Source: JBBRMY01 sp038230595
GTDB taxonomy: Bacteria > Bacteroidota > Ignavibacteria > Tepidaquicellales > Tepidaquicellaceae
NCBI GenBank assembly: GCA_038230595.1
Contig: JBBRMY010000020.1
Span: 1 to 26,293 of the forward strand
Length of the DNA: 26,293 nt
Direction of reading: 5' to 3'
Of the stretch, positions 1-6,332 are shown piece after piece. Made by a program: the position numbers and the translations under genes. Numbering within the stretch: position 1 is the stretch's first letter; the number at the start of each line of letters is the position of its first letter. The notes beneath the pieces are model-generated. The model did not search any database and had not been told where the DNA came from. It saw nothing but the letters and a program-made list of their open reading frames with translations.

Positions 1-1011
1 AGTCCATTATTAAGTTCTAGAGCTATAATGACCCATTTAACCGAGAAATATAAGAAAAGTTCTGAAATTCTTAACTTTCGTAATAATTCATCTTTAAATT
101 CTGATGAAATCTTAATGCTTGTAAAAACTCCATCATTAAGATTATTTTTGGAACGAAATTACACAAAGTTAATAGGAAAAGATTTAACTGTTGATGATTT
201 TTTTGATAAAATTAATCAAAAAGGTTTTGATCGGGATTCATTATTTAGTTCATCTGATATTAATTTAGATTTGATTTCTCCTGCACCATTCACTGTTTCA
301 GTAATTAATCCTTCATTATTTTATAAAAAAGATAATGATGATAGTTCTTCTTTAACATGTAATATTTACAATACCTTTTCAATTTTTGCAGGTGCAGCCT
401 CTAATTGGTCGATAAAAATACCAACTGCCGTTGATTTGGAAAATCTACAAATAGCTATGAATGAACTTAGTAAAATTGCTCTTGAACCAATTGAAGATCT
501 TGCTTTAAATATTCGTTTTATAGCTCTTGTAGTTCCTTCGGACAAAGTTTCTAAAAATGTTAATGGTACTAGCTTCAGTTTCCCACTCTTACCCGGGATT
601 ATTTTTCTGGGTGGAAGTGCATTGGTCGAGCAAACTTTTTTAATTGAATCTCTCTATCATGAGTGTCTTCATTCTAAGTTAGTTAATACTTATAACGCTT
701 TTGATATTCTTAATTTTGATATAATTGAGAATATCGATCCTTTTATTTGTCCTTGGGAAAAATCTGAAGATGAAAATAAATGGCCGTTTATGCGTGCCTT
801 TGGTGCCTATCACGTTTATTGTCATTTACTAGCTTTTCATCGTTATAATATTTTTAATGAAAATTCTTATACGAAATGGAGTAATAATCGTATATCTACA
901 ATTCGTGACAAACTTTCTATTCTAAACGAATATAATTTAAATTCACTCACTGCGTTCACAAGTCTTGGTAGAAGTTTTATAAAAATATTGGAATCTATTG
1001 GCGAAATGTAA
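1..1011 (+). CDS. HExxH-type putative peptide beta-hydroxylase / peptide-modification protein (5' end possibly outside window)
   Basis: The first ATG in the window is at 28 and would give 327 residues, but the frame is open back to base 1 and no ribosome binding site is evident before 28, so the gene may start outside the window. Numbered from that ATG, HECLH lies at 211-215 (codons at 658-672). It is followed by an arginine- and histidine-containing segment, WPFMRAFGAYHVYCHLLAFH, at 252-271. A central HExxH followed about 50 residues later by an 'R..GxxH' helix is the layout I know from the 'HEXXH motif' peptide-modification family, now called aKG-HExxH-type peptide beta-hydroxylases, which act on ribosomally made peptides. 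H211, H215 and H262 would be the metal ligands (inference). There is no signal peptide or membrane segment, so it is probably cytoplasmic. No precursor peptide or radical SAM partner is visible here; either could lie to the left. A zinc metallopeptidase is the alternative. Its codons look even more T-rich than those of the downstream genes. Confidence 0.6.
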   Translation, partial: SPLLSSRAIMTHLTEKYKKSSEILNFRNNSSLNSDEILMLVKTPSLRLFLERNYTKLIGKDLTVDDFFDKINQKGFDRDSLFSSSDINLDLISPAPFTVSVINPSLFYKKDNDDSSSLTCNIYNTFSIFAGAASNWSIKIPTAVDLENLQIAMNELSKIALEPIEDLALNIRFIALVVPSDKVSKNVNGTSFSFPLLPGIIFLGGSALVEQTFLIESLYHECLHSKLVNTYNAFDILNFDIIENIDPFICPWEKSEDENKWPFMRAFGAYHVYCHLLAFHRYNIFNENSYTKWSNNRISTIRDKLSILNEYNLNSLTAFTSLGRSFIKILESIGEM

Positions 1012-1035
1012 CATTAATTGTTTTTTAAAATTTAT

Positions 1036-1190
1036 GTCAATAATTTTGATTTAAAATTTATTCAAGGAAAAGAAATTGAAACCTTAGTAAATCAAAATCA
1101 AAACGCCGGAAGTTATATGGCTATTTCAACACTTCAAACTACCCTAGCGGAGTTTATTTCTATAAGCTAATGATCTATAGGCAAAATTAA
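1036..1190 (+). pseudogene. Decayed T9SS C-terminal sorting domain (frameshifted remnant)
   Basis: Frame 1 from 1036 reads …FDLKFIQGKEIETLVNQ and continues NQNAGSYMA to about 1122. From 1125 the match continues only in frame 3 as FNTSNYPSGVYFYKLM and ends at TAA 1188-1190. Joined, this is the core of the same sorting domain that ends the three intact T9SS cargo genes in this window (GKEI…LVNE…AGSYSV…SGVYFYRL). A one-base indel between about 1117 and 1127 breaks it. Relative to the consensus, about two codons are missing before GKEI, and the terminal K-K/R-M-x-L-V-K tail is absent. No upstream cargo domain remains, because the HExxH gene stops 25 bases before. Confidence 0.72.
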
Positions 1191-1194
1191 CAAA

Positions 1195-1242
1195 CTACTT
1201 TACAACAACCAACTTTTTTTTCTCCGAAAAACTTCTAGGTAC
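1195..1242 (-). pseudogene. Terminal tail fragment of a T9SS sorting domain, opposite strand
   Basis: Read on the minus strand, 1242 to 1195 encodes VPRSFSEKKKLVVVK followed by TAG. It matches the last residues of T9SS cargo proteins, such as GFSETKRMVLVK in the gene ending at 22332 and GSFKDTKKMVIVK in the gene ending at 13893. An in-frame TAA lies just upstream (1243-1245), so nothing longer is coded. It sits five bases from the plus-strand remnant, which lacks exactly this tail. It could be the inverted tail of that gene or the end of a separate convergent gene. The match is short, so confidence is moderate. Confidence 0.5.
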
Positions 1243-1290
1243 TTAGTTTATTATTATATATATAAAAATTTATTCCCAATGATTTATACC

Positions 1291-1310
1291 GGTCATCACA
1301 AGTGATGACC
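1291..1310. repeat. Perfect 9-bp-stem palindrome GGTCATCAC-aa-GTGATGACC
   Basis: GGTCATCAC and GTGATGACC flank a two-base centre. It lies in the gene-poor stretch 1012-1513 and has no T-run, so it does not look like an intrinsic terminator. It resembles the short dispersed palindromes seen elsewhere in this window. Apart from it and the two sorting-domain remnants, I see nothing coding in 1012-1513. Confidence 0.6.
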
Positions 1311-1513
1311 CTACATGGATTTTGGTTAAAATTAATTATATTATATACGACCTATATAAACCCTCCTGTAAAAAGTTTACATTTTTTAACTCTCATTTCT
1401 ATAAAAATCAATTAAGATCTATATTTTTGCATAATTACTCCAAATTCTAAATTGAATAAAATGGTTAAATTGCTTATCTTACTTAATAAAATATAAACCA
1501 GGGAGTTTTTCAA

Positions 1514-2455
1514 ATGAATCTATCAAAAAGCACAATTTATTTCCTCTTTGCCTCAGTCTTTTGCATGTCTGTAATTTATTTTTCAGGATGTTCATCAGCA
1601 GAATCAACTACCGGCAAGCTTGCTTACAATCAAAAGGATTTTGTTAAGGCTGAAACAGAATTAAAAAAAGGTTTACTTGTAGATAAAACTGATGCAGAAG
1701 GCTGGTATATGCTTGGCTATTCTCAAACTGAGAACGGGCATTACTCTGATGCGCAGGAATCATTCAGACAATCATTAAAGCTATCAAGTACATACGCTCC
1801 GAATATAATCGGATATTGGGTTGAGAAATTCAATCAGGGCGCAAATAACTTTGGCGCAGGAATAAAAGCTGAACAGAAAAAAGATGTTGCAGGCGCAAAA
1901 GCATATTATACAAATGCTTTGAATTATTTCCTTGCTGCTTCCAATATTATACCTGACAGCTTAAAAACATATAAAGCTATTGGTGAAACTTATCTTGCTT
2001 TAGGAGAAAAAGACAAAGCAATGGCAACTTTCGAAACTGTTCTTTCAAGATCAAATAATGCTGATGATGCTGTTAAAGTAGCAGCAGTTCTATTTGATGC
2101 AGGATTAGGAATGATAGAGTTTGGAAATTATCAGGATGCTGCAACAACTTTTCAAAAGATTATCAGCATCAATTCTTTACCGCATGATAATCAATATTAT
2201 GAAGTATCGGCATATAATCTCGGTCTCTCGTATGCAAAAATGGGAGAAGCTAAAAGAGCTTCAAATCCTGACAGTCCTGAATATAAAGAGTCTTTCAGAA
2301 AAGCTCTTACTTACTTAGAGCCGTTATTATCTACTCTTAAGAAAAAAGATCTTGAGCCGCAAATATATGATCTAATGATCGCATCTTATGCAAATATCGG
2401 TGAGACTGCAAAAGCTGAAGATTATCTGAAGAGAAAAGAAGCATTAAAGAAATAA
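1514..2455 (+). CDS. TPR-repeat lipoprotein
   Basis: This is a 313-residue protein with an N-terminal lipoprotein signal: a hydrophobic stretch at about 8-23 and the lipobox YFSGC, with Cys26 as the likely lipidated residue. The rest is helical tetratricopeptide repeats. Examples are the unit around 'AEGWYMLGYSQTENGHYSDA' and later units with GETYLALGEKDKAMATFE and ALTYLEPLLSTL. The protein is therefore a membrane-anchored, periplasm-facing scaffold for protein contacts; its partner cannot be told from sequence. An AGGGAG ribosome binding site lies eight bases before the ATG, which fixes the start. It ends 20 bases before sppA and so probably shares its transcript. A candidate promoter is TTG-N20-TATCTTAC at about 1453-1483 (weak match). 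No specific gene name is supported. Confidence 0.85.
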   Translation: MNLSKSTIYFLFASVFCMSVIYFSGCSSAESTTGKLAYNQKDFVKAETELKKGLLVDKTDAEGWYMLGYSQTENGHYSDAQESFRQSLKLSSTYAPNIIGYWVEKFNQGANNFGAGIKAEQKKDVAGAKAYYTNALNYFLAASNIIPDSLKTYKAIGETYLALGEKDKAMATFETVLSRSNNADDAVKVAAVLFDAGLGMIEFGNYQDAATTFQKIISINSLPHDNQYYEVSAYNLGLSYAKMGEAKRASNPDSPEYKESFRKALTYLEPLLSTLKKKDLEPQIYDLMIASYANIGETAKAEDYLKRKEALKK

Positions 2456-2475
2456 TTTTAATAATAAAAGCTTAA

Positions 2476-3459
2476 GTGGAAAATCAGCCTCAGACTTATT
2501 ACAGAAATTCAAATTCCGGTAAATGGTTTTGGGGCATAATCCTGTCTTTGCTTATATTTGCAATTGTTTTTGCAGGCTTTTCATTTTTGTTCTTTGCAAA
2601 GATGGTAGGCGGTTCACGAAATGATGGTGAATATACTTACAACACTTCAGGTCGCGGAAACGGTAAGGTTGCAGTTGTGGATCTGGACTATACAATAATA
2701 AGTTCTGACGCCATTGTAAGGCAGTTCAAGCAATACAGAGAAGATAAATCTATCAAGGCAATTGTTCTCAGAATAAATTCTCCGGGAGGAGGAGTTGCGG
2801 CTTCACAGGAAATGTACGAAGCTATAAAAAGAACAAGGGACAGTGGAAAGCCGGTTATTGTTTCTTTCAGCTCTCTTGCAGCCAGCGGCGGTTATTATGC
2901 AGCATGCGGCGGAAGCACTATTATTTCAGAGCCGGGAAGCTTAACAGGAAGTATAGGCGTAATAATCAATCTGACTAACTTCAAGGAGCTTGCTGAGAAG
3001 ATAGGTGTTAAAGAAGTGATAATTAAAAGCGGTGAACTAAAAGATGCAGGTAATCCTTTTCGTGATGTAAATGAACAGGATAAAGCTTATTTTCAGGATA
3101 TTGTAAATGACAGCTTTGATCAGTTCCTCGATGTAGTTTCCAAAGAAAGAAAGATCGACAAGGATTCACTGAGAAAAATTGCTAACGGCAGAGTTTATAC
3201 CGGTCGTCAGGCTTTGATTTTGCATTTAGTTGATAAGCTTGGAACTTTCGATGACGCTGTTGTTTTAGCAGGTAAAATGGCAGGCATTGAAGGTGAACCT
3301 GTTCTTGTGAAAGAAAAAGAAAAATATTCTTTGATAAAACAGATCATAGAAGGCAGTACTAAGCAAACTGATATCAATTCAGATATACATGATATTAAAG
3401 AGCTTTTGAAAAATGAAATCCTAGCGCAGCCTGTTTTGCAATATAAATTTGTTAGGTAA
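2476..3459 (+). CDS. sppA: Signal peptide peptidase SppA, short form (S49 serine protease)
   Basis: This membrane-bound Ser/Lys protease degrades cleaved signal peptides. Of its 327 residues, 17-41 form a single membrane anchor, followed by the S49 domain. INSPGGG is at 100-106. The nucleophile lies in SLAASGGYY (Ser137) and the general-base lysine in SGELKDAG (Lys189). The 52-residue spacing equals that between the catalytic Ser and Lys of the short Bacillus-type SppA, which supports an active enzyme. The start is GTG: an in-frame TAA lies immediately before it (2473-2475), and the next Met (43) would lose the anchor. No clear ribosome binding site precedes the GTG, so translation may be coupled to the TPR gene 20 bases upstream. 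The HU gene follows after six bases. Confidence 0.93.
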   Translation: MENQPQTYYRNSNSGKWFWGIILSLLIFAIVFAGFSFLFFAKMVGGSRNDGEYTYNTSGRGNGKVAVVDLDYTIISSDAIVRQFKQYREDKSIKAIVLRINSPGGGVAASQEMYEAIKRTRDSGKPVIVSFSSLAASGGYYAACGGSTIISEPGSLTGSIGVIINLTNFKELAEKIGVKEVIIKSGELKDAGNPFRDVNEQDKAYFQDIVNDSFDQFLDVVSKERKIDKDSLRKIANGRVYTGRQALILHLVDKLGTFDDAVVLAGKMAGIEGEPVLVKEKEKYSLIKQIIEGSTKQTDINSDIHDIKELLKNEILAQPVLQYKFVR

Positions 3460-3465
3460 TATAAT

Positions 3466-3786
3466 ATGACTAGAGCTCAGATCGCAGCTAAAATTTCGGA
3501 TGCTACAGGCTTAAGCAAAAAAGAGACTGAAGTTGTAGTTGAAGGCTTTATTTCATGCATTATTGAATGTCTTTGCGACAATGGAAATGTAGAGATACGA
3601 GGATTCGGGACATTTAAAAATAATATAAAGCAGCCAAGAGTTGCAAGAAATCCTAAGACAGGAGAGAGTATAAATCTTGATAAAAGATATATACCTATGT
3701 TCAAAGTTTCAAAAGAATTTAAAAAAGCAGTTCAGGATAATCTTGCGGAAGCGCCGGAAGCCAAAAAAGAGACTTCAACAATATAA
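3466..3786 (+). CDS. HU/IHF-family DNA-binding protein
   Basis: This 106-residue nucleoid protein bends DNA as a dimer. The HU fold is clear: an N-terminal helical pair (residues 3-40), then VEIRGFGTF with GFGTF at 46-50, and the beta-arm with RNPKTGE at 61-67 that enters the minor groove. The final helix (VSKEFKKAVQ) is followed by a short acidic tail, EAPEAKKETSTI, beyond the usual 90-95 residues. The gene begins six bases after the sppA stop, so it is co-transcribed. HU and IHF subunits cannot be separated safely by eye. The tiny bS22-like gene follows 37 bases downstream with its own ribosome binding site. Confidence 0.92.
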   Translation: MTRAQIAAKISDATGLSKKETEVVVEGFISCIIECLCDNGNVEIRGFGTFKNNIKQPRVARNPKTGESINLDKRYIPMFKVSKEFKKAVQDNLAEAPEAKKETSTI

Positions 3787-3823
3787 ATAAAATTTTTTAA
3801 TTAACTTATAAGGAGAATTAACT

Positions 3824-3919
3824 ATGCCTTGCGGCAAAAAAAGAAAAAGGGCAAAAATGTCCACTCACAAGAGAAAGAAAAGATTAAGAAAGAACAGACA
3901 CAAAAAGAAAATCAGATAG
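3824..3919 (+). CDS. Small basic ribosome-associated protein, bS22/mS38 (AURKAIP1/COX24 C-terminal) family
   Basis: This 31-codon ORF is easily missed. An AGGAG ribosome binding site (3811-3815) lies eight bases before the ATG, and the gene ends in TAG. The product starts MPCGKKRKRAKMSTHKRKK and continues RLRKNRHKKKIR; about two-thirds of its residues are Lys, Arg or His. The pattern K-K-R-K-R-x-K-M-x-x-H-K-R-K-K-x-L-R-x-N-R-H-K-K-K matches the short Bacteroidota proteins annotated as AURKAIP1/COX24 domain (Pfam COX24_C). That family includes mitochondrial mS38 and mycobacterial bS22, which sit on the small ribosomal subunit. A ribosomal role here is inferred from family membership. A strong terminator starts 37 bases after the stop. 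Confidence 0.85.
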   Translation: MPCGKKRKRAKMSTHKRKKRLRKNRHKKKIR

Positions 3920-3955
3920 TTTTTCCTTTTAGGAACGGCTATCTATAGTAAAACT

Positions 3956-3994
3956 AAAAGACCTGACAGGGATTTATCCTGTCAGGTCTTTTTT
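3956..3994 (+). terminator. Strong intrinsic terminator after the sppA-HU-bS22 run
   Basis: AAAAGACCTGACAGG (3956-3970) pairs perfectly with CCTGTCAGGTCTTTT (3978-3992) around a seven-base loop, and the T-run continues past the stem. The stem is rich in A and T at its base, so it could also act weakly on the minus strand. It closes the plus-strand transcript. Confidence 0.92.
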
Positions 3995-4064
3995 ATTATT
4001 GTAAGAATTATTATGTACCTACGCGACACTGCGCGTCGCGGGGGTAGATTTCTTTATTCCAGTG

Positions 4065-4084
4065 AGACGCGCTGTAGCGCGTCT
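4065..4084. repeat. AGACGCGCT-gt-AGCGCGTCT palindrome, copy 1
   Basis: Nine-base perfect arms flank GT and are followed by GTAC. A near copy sits at 4593-4612 (AGACGCGC-agta-GCGCGTCT), with the same GTGAG before and TGT after. A third, stem-changed relative, AGACGCAA-aata-TTGCGTCT, is at 9661-9680. This is a dispersed short palindrome family. Confidence 0.75.
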
Positions 4085-4116
4085 GTACAAAAAAACTTTT
4101 CCAGTCCCCTTGATTG

Positions 4117-4157
4117 CCGCTGTTGGTGTTTTATTTCCGAATTATCGGAAAGGCACC
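4117..4157. repeat. GTTGGTG…TTCCGA…TCGGAA…GGCACC repeat, decayed copy
   Basis: CCGCTGTTGGTGTTTTA is followed by TTCCGA-atta-TCGGAA and GGCACC. It is the same element as 22457-22504 and, inverted, 6255-6300. Here the outer right arm (CACCAAC) has decayed to CACCTTTG. Confidence 0.75.
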
Positions 4158-4267
4158 TTTGATGCGAATGCGTCGGACAAGCTTTCACATTAGAAGGCAG
4201 CCAGCAAAAGGAAACGTTCCCATGCAGTAGCGTAGGAACGAGGTTTTAAAAGTATATTAAATATGGG

Positions 4268-4421
4268 AACCTTATTTTGCTTTTTTTTATCAACCTTGAT
4301 AGATAGGAAACAAAATTAAACTAACCTTATTACCTTATTTATCTGTAACGATAAGGTAATAAGGTTTTGTTTTAATGAAAATGTTTTCTATTAAGGTTTA
4401 AAGATAAATCAAAATAAGGTT
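4268..4421. repeat. Long nested hairpin built of AACCTTATT units, copy 1
   Basis: An imperfect inverted repeat of about 154 bases. The centre is AACCTTATTACCTTAT (4323-4338) facing ATAAGGTAATAAGGTT (4351-4366), a perfect 16-bp stem. Each arm carries two further AACCTT-type units in matching order (4268 and about 4292 on the left; about 4393 and 4413 on the right), separated by A-rich linkers. A second copy is at 9463-9600. There is no ORF inside and no flanking target duplication that I could recognise. Confidence 0.75.
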
Positions 4422-4488
4422 TTTTTGATTCAGCGCTTAAATAAAATTAAGAGTAAGTATGTTGAGGTTTTTAGCAATGATTGTAGGG

Positions 4489-4508
4489 ATTCCTGCTATC
4501 GCAGGAAT
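4489..4508. repeat. ATTCCTGC-tatc-GCAGGAAT hairpin
   Basis: Eight-base perfect arms with a four-base loop, flanked by GGG and GATT. The same element, with TTTC as its loop, is at 22630-22649. It is a REP-like dispersed palindrome. Confidence 0.7.
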
Positions 4509-4592
4509 GATTAAGGGTTTGGAATGACAGGGTTTGGGACGGAAGGCATATGTACGGACAGATCGCGACCTGTCACCTTGTCTACTGAAGTG

Positions 4593-4612
4593 AGACGCGC
4601 AGTAGCGCGTCT
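4593..4612. repeat. AGACGCGC-agta-GCGCGTCT palindrome, copy 2
   Basis: Perfect eight-base arms in the same context (GTG before, TGT after) as the copy at 4065-4084. It lies just downstream of the gltX stop. It lacks a T-run, so it is not a classical terminator. Confidence 0.72.
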
Positions 4613-4654
4613 GTTCAAAATTACTTTTTCTCTTTCCGAATGCGTGTAGGTGTA

Positions 4655-6106
4655 CTATAAGTACTTCCTCAAAAATTTCACTACTTTTTCTTTATCAAGT
4701 ATCTCAGCTATTGCAGGAAGTTCAGGTCCGTGTTCGGATCCTGTCAAAGCTATTCTTACAGGCTTAAAAAGAACCTTCCCTTTAACTCCCGTTTCTTTCT
4801 GTACTTCTGATAAGCTTTGCTTCCAGGTATCGGCTTTCAACTCACTAAGATTTTCTATTTTGTATGCCAGAGCAGTAAAAACTTTTTTTGAGCTTTCAGT
4901 TATCAACATATCTTTATACTCTTCTTTTTCCAGAACTGCATCATCTGCAAAAAATATTTTAATATGGTCGCCTATCTCATTCAGCTTGTTAAGATATACT
5001 CTCGTTGCACCAACTATCTTTTTAGTTTTAACTGTATCAGATGTGTCATATCCCGCATCCTTTAAGAAAGGGATAAGCAATTCTGTCAGCTTATCCAGAT
5101 CATAATTTTTTATATAATCATTATTCATCCAGTTCAGCTTGTCGATATTAAATACTGCTCCGGCAGAATGCACTTTTTCAACAGAGAATAATTTAATAAG
5201 CTCATCGATAGAAAATATTTCTTTATCACCTGACTCTTCTCCGGGATGCCAGCCAAGCAAAGCAATAAAATTAATTATAGTTTCCTTCAGATATCCTTTT
5301 TTAATATAATCTTCTGCAGCAACATCGCCCTGTCTTTTGCTAAGCTTTGTTCTGTCTGCATTTAGCAGCAATGGAAGATGAGCCATCTTAGGCACTTCCC
5401 ATCCGAATGCATTGTACAGAATTACATGCTTCGGAACTGAAGTCATCCACTCTTCCCCTCTTATCACGTGAGAGATTTCCATTAGATGATCATCGATTAC
5501 ATTTGCAAGATGATATGTCGGAAAGCCATCGGATTTCAGCAGTACCTGATCATCAACTAAATTAGTTTCAAACTTTACATTTCCGCGAACCATATCATGC
5601 ACAATTATCTCTTCGTTCAAAGGAACTTTGAGTCTGATCACATAAGGAATTCCGCTTTTTATTTTTTCATCAACTTCATCTTTAGAAAGATCCCGAGCTC
5701 TCCTGTCATACATAGTCTGCCTGCCTTCAAGCTCCTGAAGCTTTCTCATTTCATCAAGCTCTTCTGCAGTTTCAAAAGCATAATATGCATTCCCCTGCTC
5801 AAGCAGCTGGTCACAGTATTTTTTATATATTTCTAATCTTTGAGACTGATAATATGGTCCGACTTTTCCGTCTTTACCGGGACCTTCATCAAAACCCAGT
5901 CCAAGAGTATTCAATGTTTTGATTATATTCTCAGTTGCCTGATCAACAAATCTCGTTCTGTCAGTATCTTCTATTCTTAAAATAAAAGTACCATTGTTAT
6001 GCTTTGCAAATAAATAATTGAATAGCGCAGTGCGAAGTCCTCCTATATGCAATTCTCCTGTAGGCGATGGCGCAAATCTGACTCGTATGTTATTTTCTGA
6101 ACTCAT
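4655..6106 (-). CDS. gltX: Glutamyl-tRNA synthetase
   Basis: This class I synthetase charges tRNA-Glu in the cytoplasm. Its 483 residues are the usual length. The HIGH-type motif is in RFAPSPTGELHIGG, with HIGG at 20-23. IEDTDRTR is at 45-52, GFPTYHLANVIDD at 194-206, and the KMSKS loop reads KLSKRQGD at 254-261. The C-terminal anticodon-binding region has the typical RIALTGSEHGPELP segment and ends FLRKYL. The cysteine cluster of some GluRSs is absent: the region reads YYAFET at about 108-113. Whether it discriminates tRNA-Gln cannot be judged by eye. It is the last gene of the minus-strand set aspA-rsmI-gltX, separated from rsmI by a 226-base hairpin-rich spacer, so it may have its own promoter there. 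Confidence 0.97.
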   Translation of the reverse strand: MSSENNIRVRFAPSPTGELHIGGLRTALFNYLFAKHNNGTFILRIEDTDRTRFVDQATENIIKTLNTLGLGFDEGPGKDGKVGPYYQSQRLEIYKKYCDQLLEQGNAYYAFETAEELDEMRKLQELEGRQTMYDRRARDLSKDEVDEKIKSGIPYVIRLKVPLNEEIIVHDMVRGNVKFETNLVDDQVLLKSDGFPTYHLANVIDDHLMEISHVIRGEEWMTSVPKHVILYNAFGWEVPKMAHLPLLLNADRTKLSKRQGDVAAEDYIKKGYLKETIINFIALLGWHPGEESGDKEIFSIDELIKLFSVEKVHSAGAVFNIDKLNWMNNDYIKNYDLDKLTELLIPFLKDAGYDTSDTVKTKKIVGATRVYLNKLNEIGDHIKIFFADDAVLEKEEYKDMLITESSKKVFTALAYKIENLSELKADTWKQSLSEVQKETGVKGKVLFKPVRIALTGSEHGPELPAIAEILDKEKVVKFLRKYL

Positions 6107-6129
6107 TAAAAATTAGTTTAAAAATTTAT

Positions 6130-6235
6130 CCGTCCCAAACTCCTGTTTGGGACGGAACTTGTTAGCAAAGCTCCGTTTTGCTGTCGAAACAGAGTTTCGA
6201 CGAACACTTGCATTATCAAACAGAGTTTGGTAATG
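6130..6235. repeat. Cluster of four hairpins with a shared AAACTC(Y)GTTT-like core and different stems
   Basis: Four hairpins lie in a row: CCGTCCCAAAC/GTTTGGGACGG (6130-6155), AGCAAA/TTTGCT around gctccgt (6164-6182), GTCGAAAC-aga-GTTTCGAC (6183-6201) and CATTATCAAAC-aga-GTTTGGTAATG (6211-6235, one mismatch). A half copy (CAGAGTTTGGTAATG) follows at about 6310-6324. Loop and inner stem are alike (…AAAC-TCT/TCC-GTTT…, on one strand or the other), but the outer stems differ and still pair. They fill the rsmI-gltX spacer together with the repeat at 6255-6300. Confidence 0.75.
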
Positions 6236-6254
6236 AGAAGAACCTATACTTGGA

Positions 6255-6300
6255 CCGTTGGTGGCGTTCCGATAAATCGGAACTAAAACACCAACGGCGG
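6255..6300. repeat. GTTGGTG…TTCCGAT…ATCGGAA…CACCAAC repeat, complete copy
   Basis: The outer arms CCGTTGGTG and CACCAACGG flank an inner palindrome, TTCCGAT-a-AATCGGAA, with an asymmetric TAAAA spacer on one side. It is inverted relative to the copies at 4117-4157 and 22457-22504. The outer base pairs are CCGTTGG/CCAACGG here but GCTGTTGG/CCAACAGC in the 22457 copy, so changes in the arms keep pairing. Confidence 0.8.
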
Positions 6301-6332
6301 ATGGTTATACAGAGTTTGGTAATGCGAGAGTT

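Larger units (their letters stand above)
3996..4654. other. Non-coding repeat cluster between the HU operon and gltX
   Basis: About 0.65 kb without a believable gene. It holds, in order: a CGCGAC/GTCGCG palindrome (4022-4040), two AGACGCGC palindromes (4065-4084, 4593-4612), a GTTGGTG/TTCCGA repeat (4117-4157), a CGTTCC/GGAACG palindrome (4215-4240), the long AACCTTATT hairpin (4268-4421) and an ATTCCTGC/GCAGGAAT hairpin (4489-4508). The region separates two converging transcription units. Confidence 0.75.

Noticed and set aside
4650..5105. Long plus-strand ORF (151 codons) opposite gltX
   Set aside because: It is antisense to conserved gltX sequence and shows no protein-family pattern, so it is a shadow frame.
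6130..6155. Intrinsic terminator between rsmI and gltX
   Set aside because: The CCGTCCCAAAC/GTTTGGGACGG stem has no T-run on either side and belongs to the hairpin family of that spacer.
6130..6235. CRISPR array
   Set aside because: The units are hairpins of unequal size without constant direct repeats or uniform spacers, and no cas gene is in the window.
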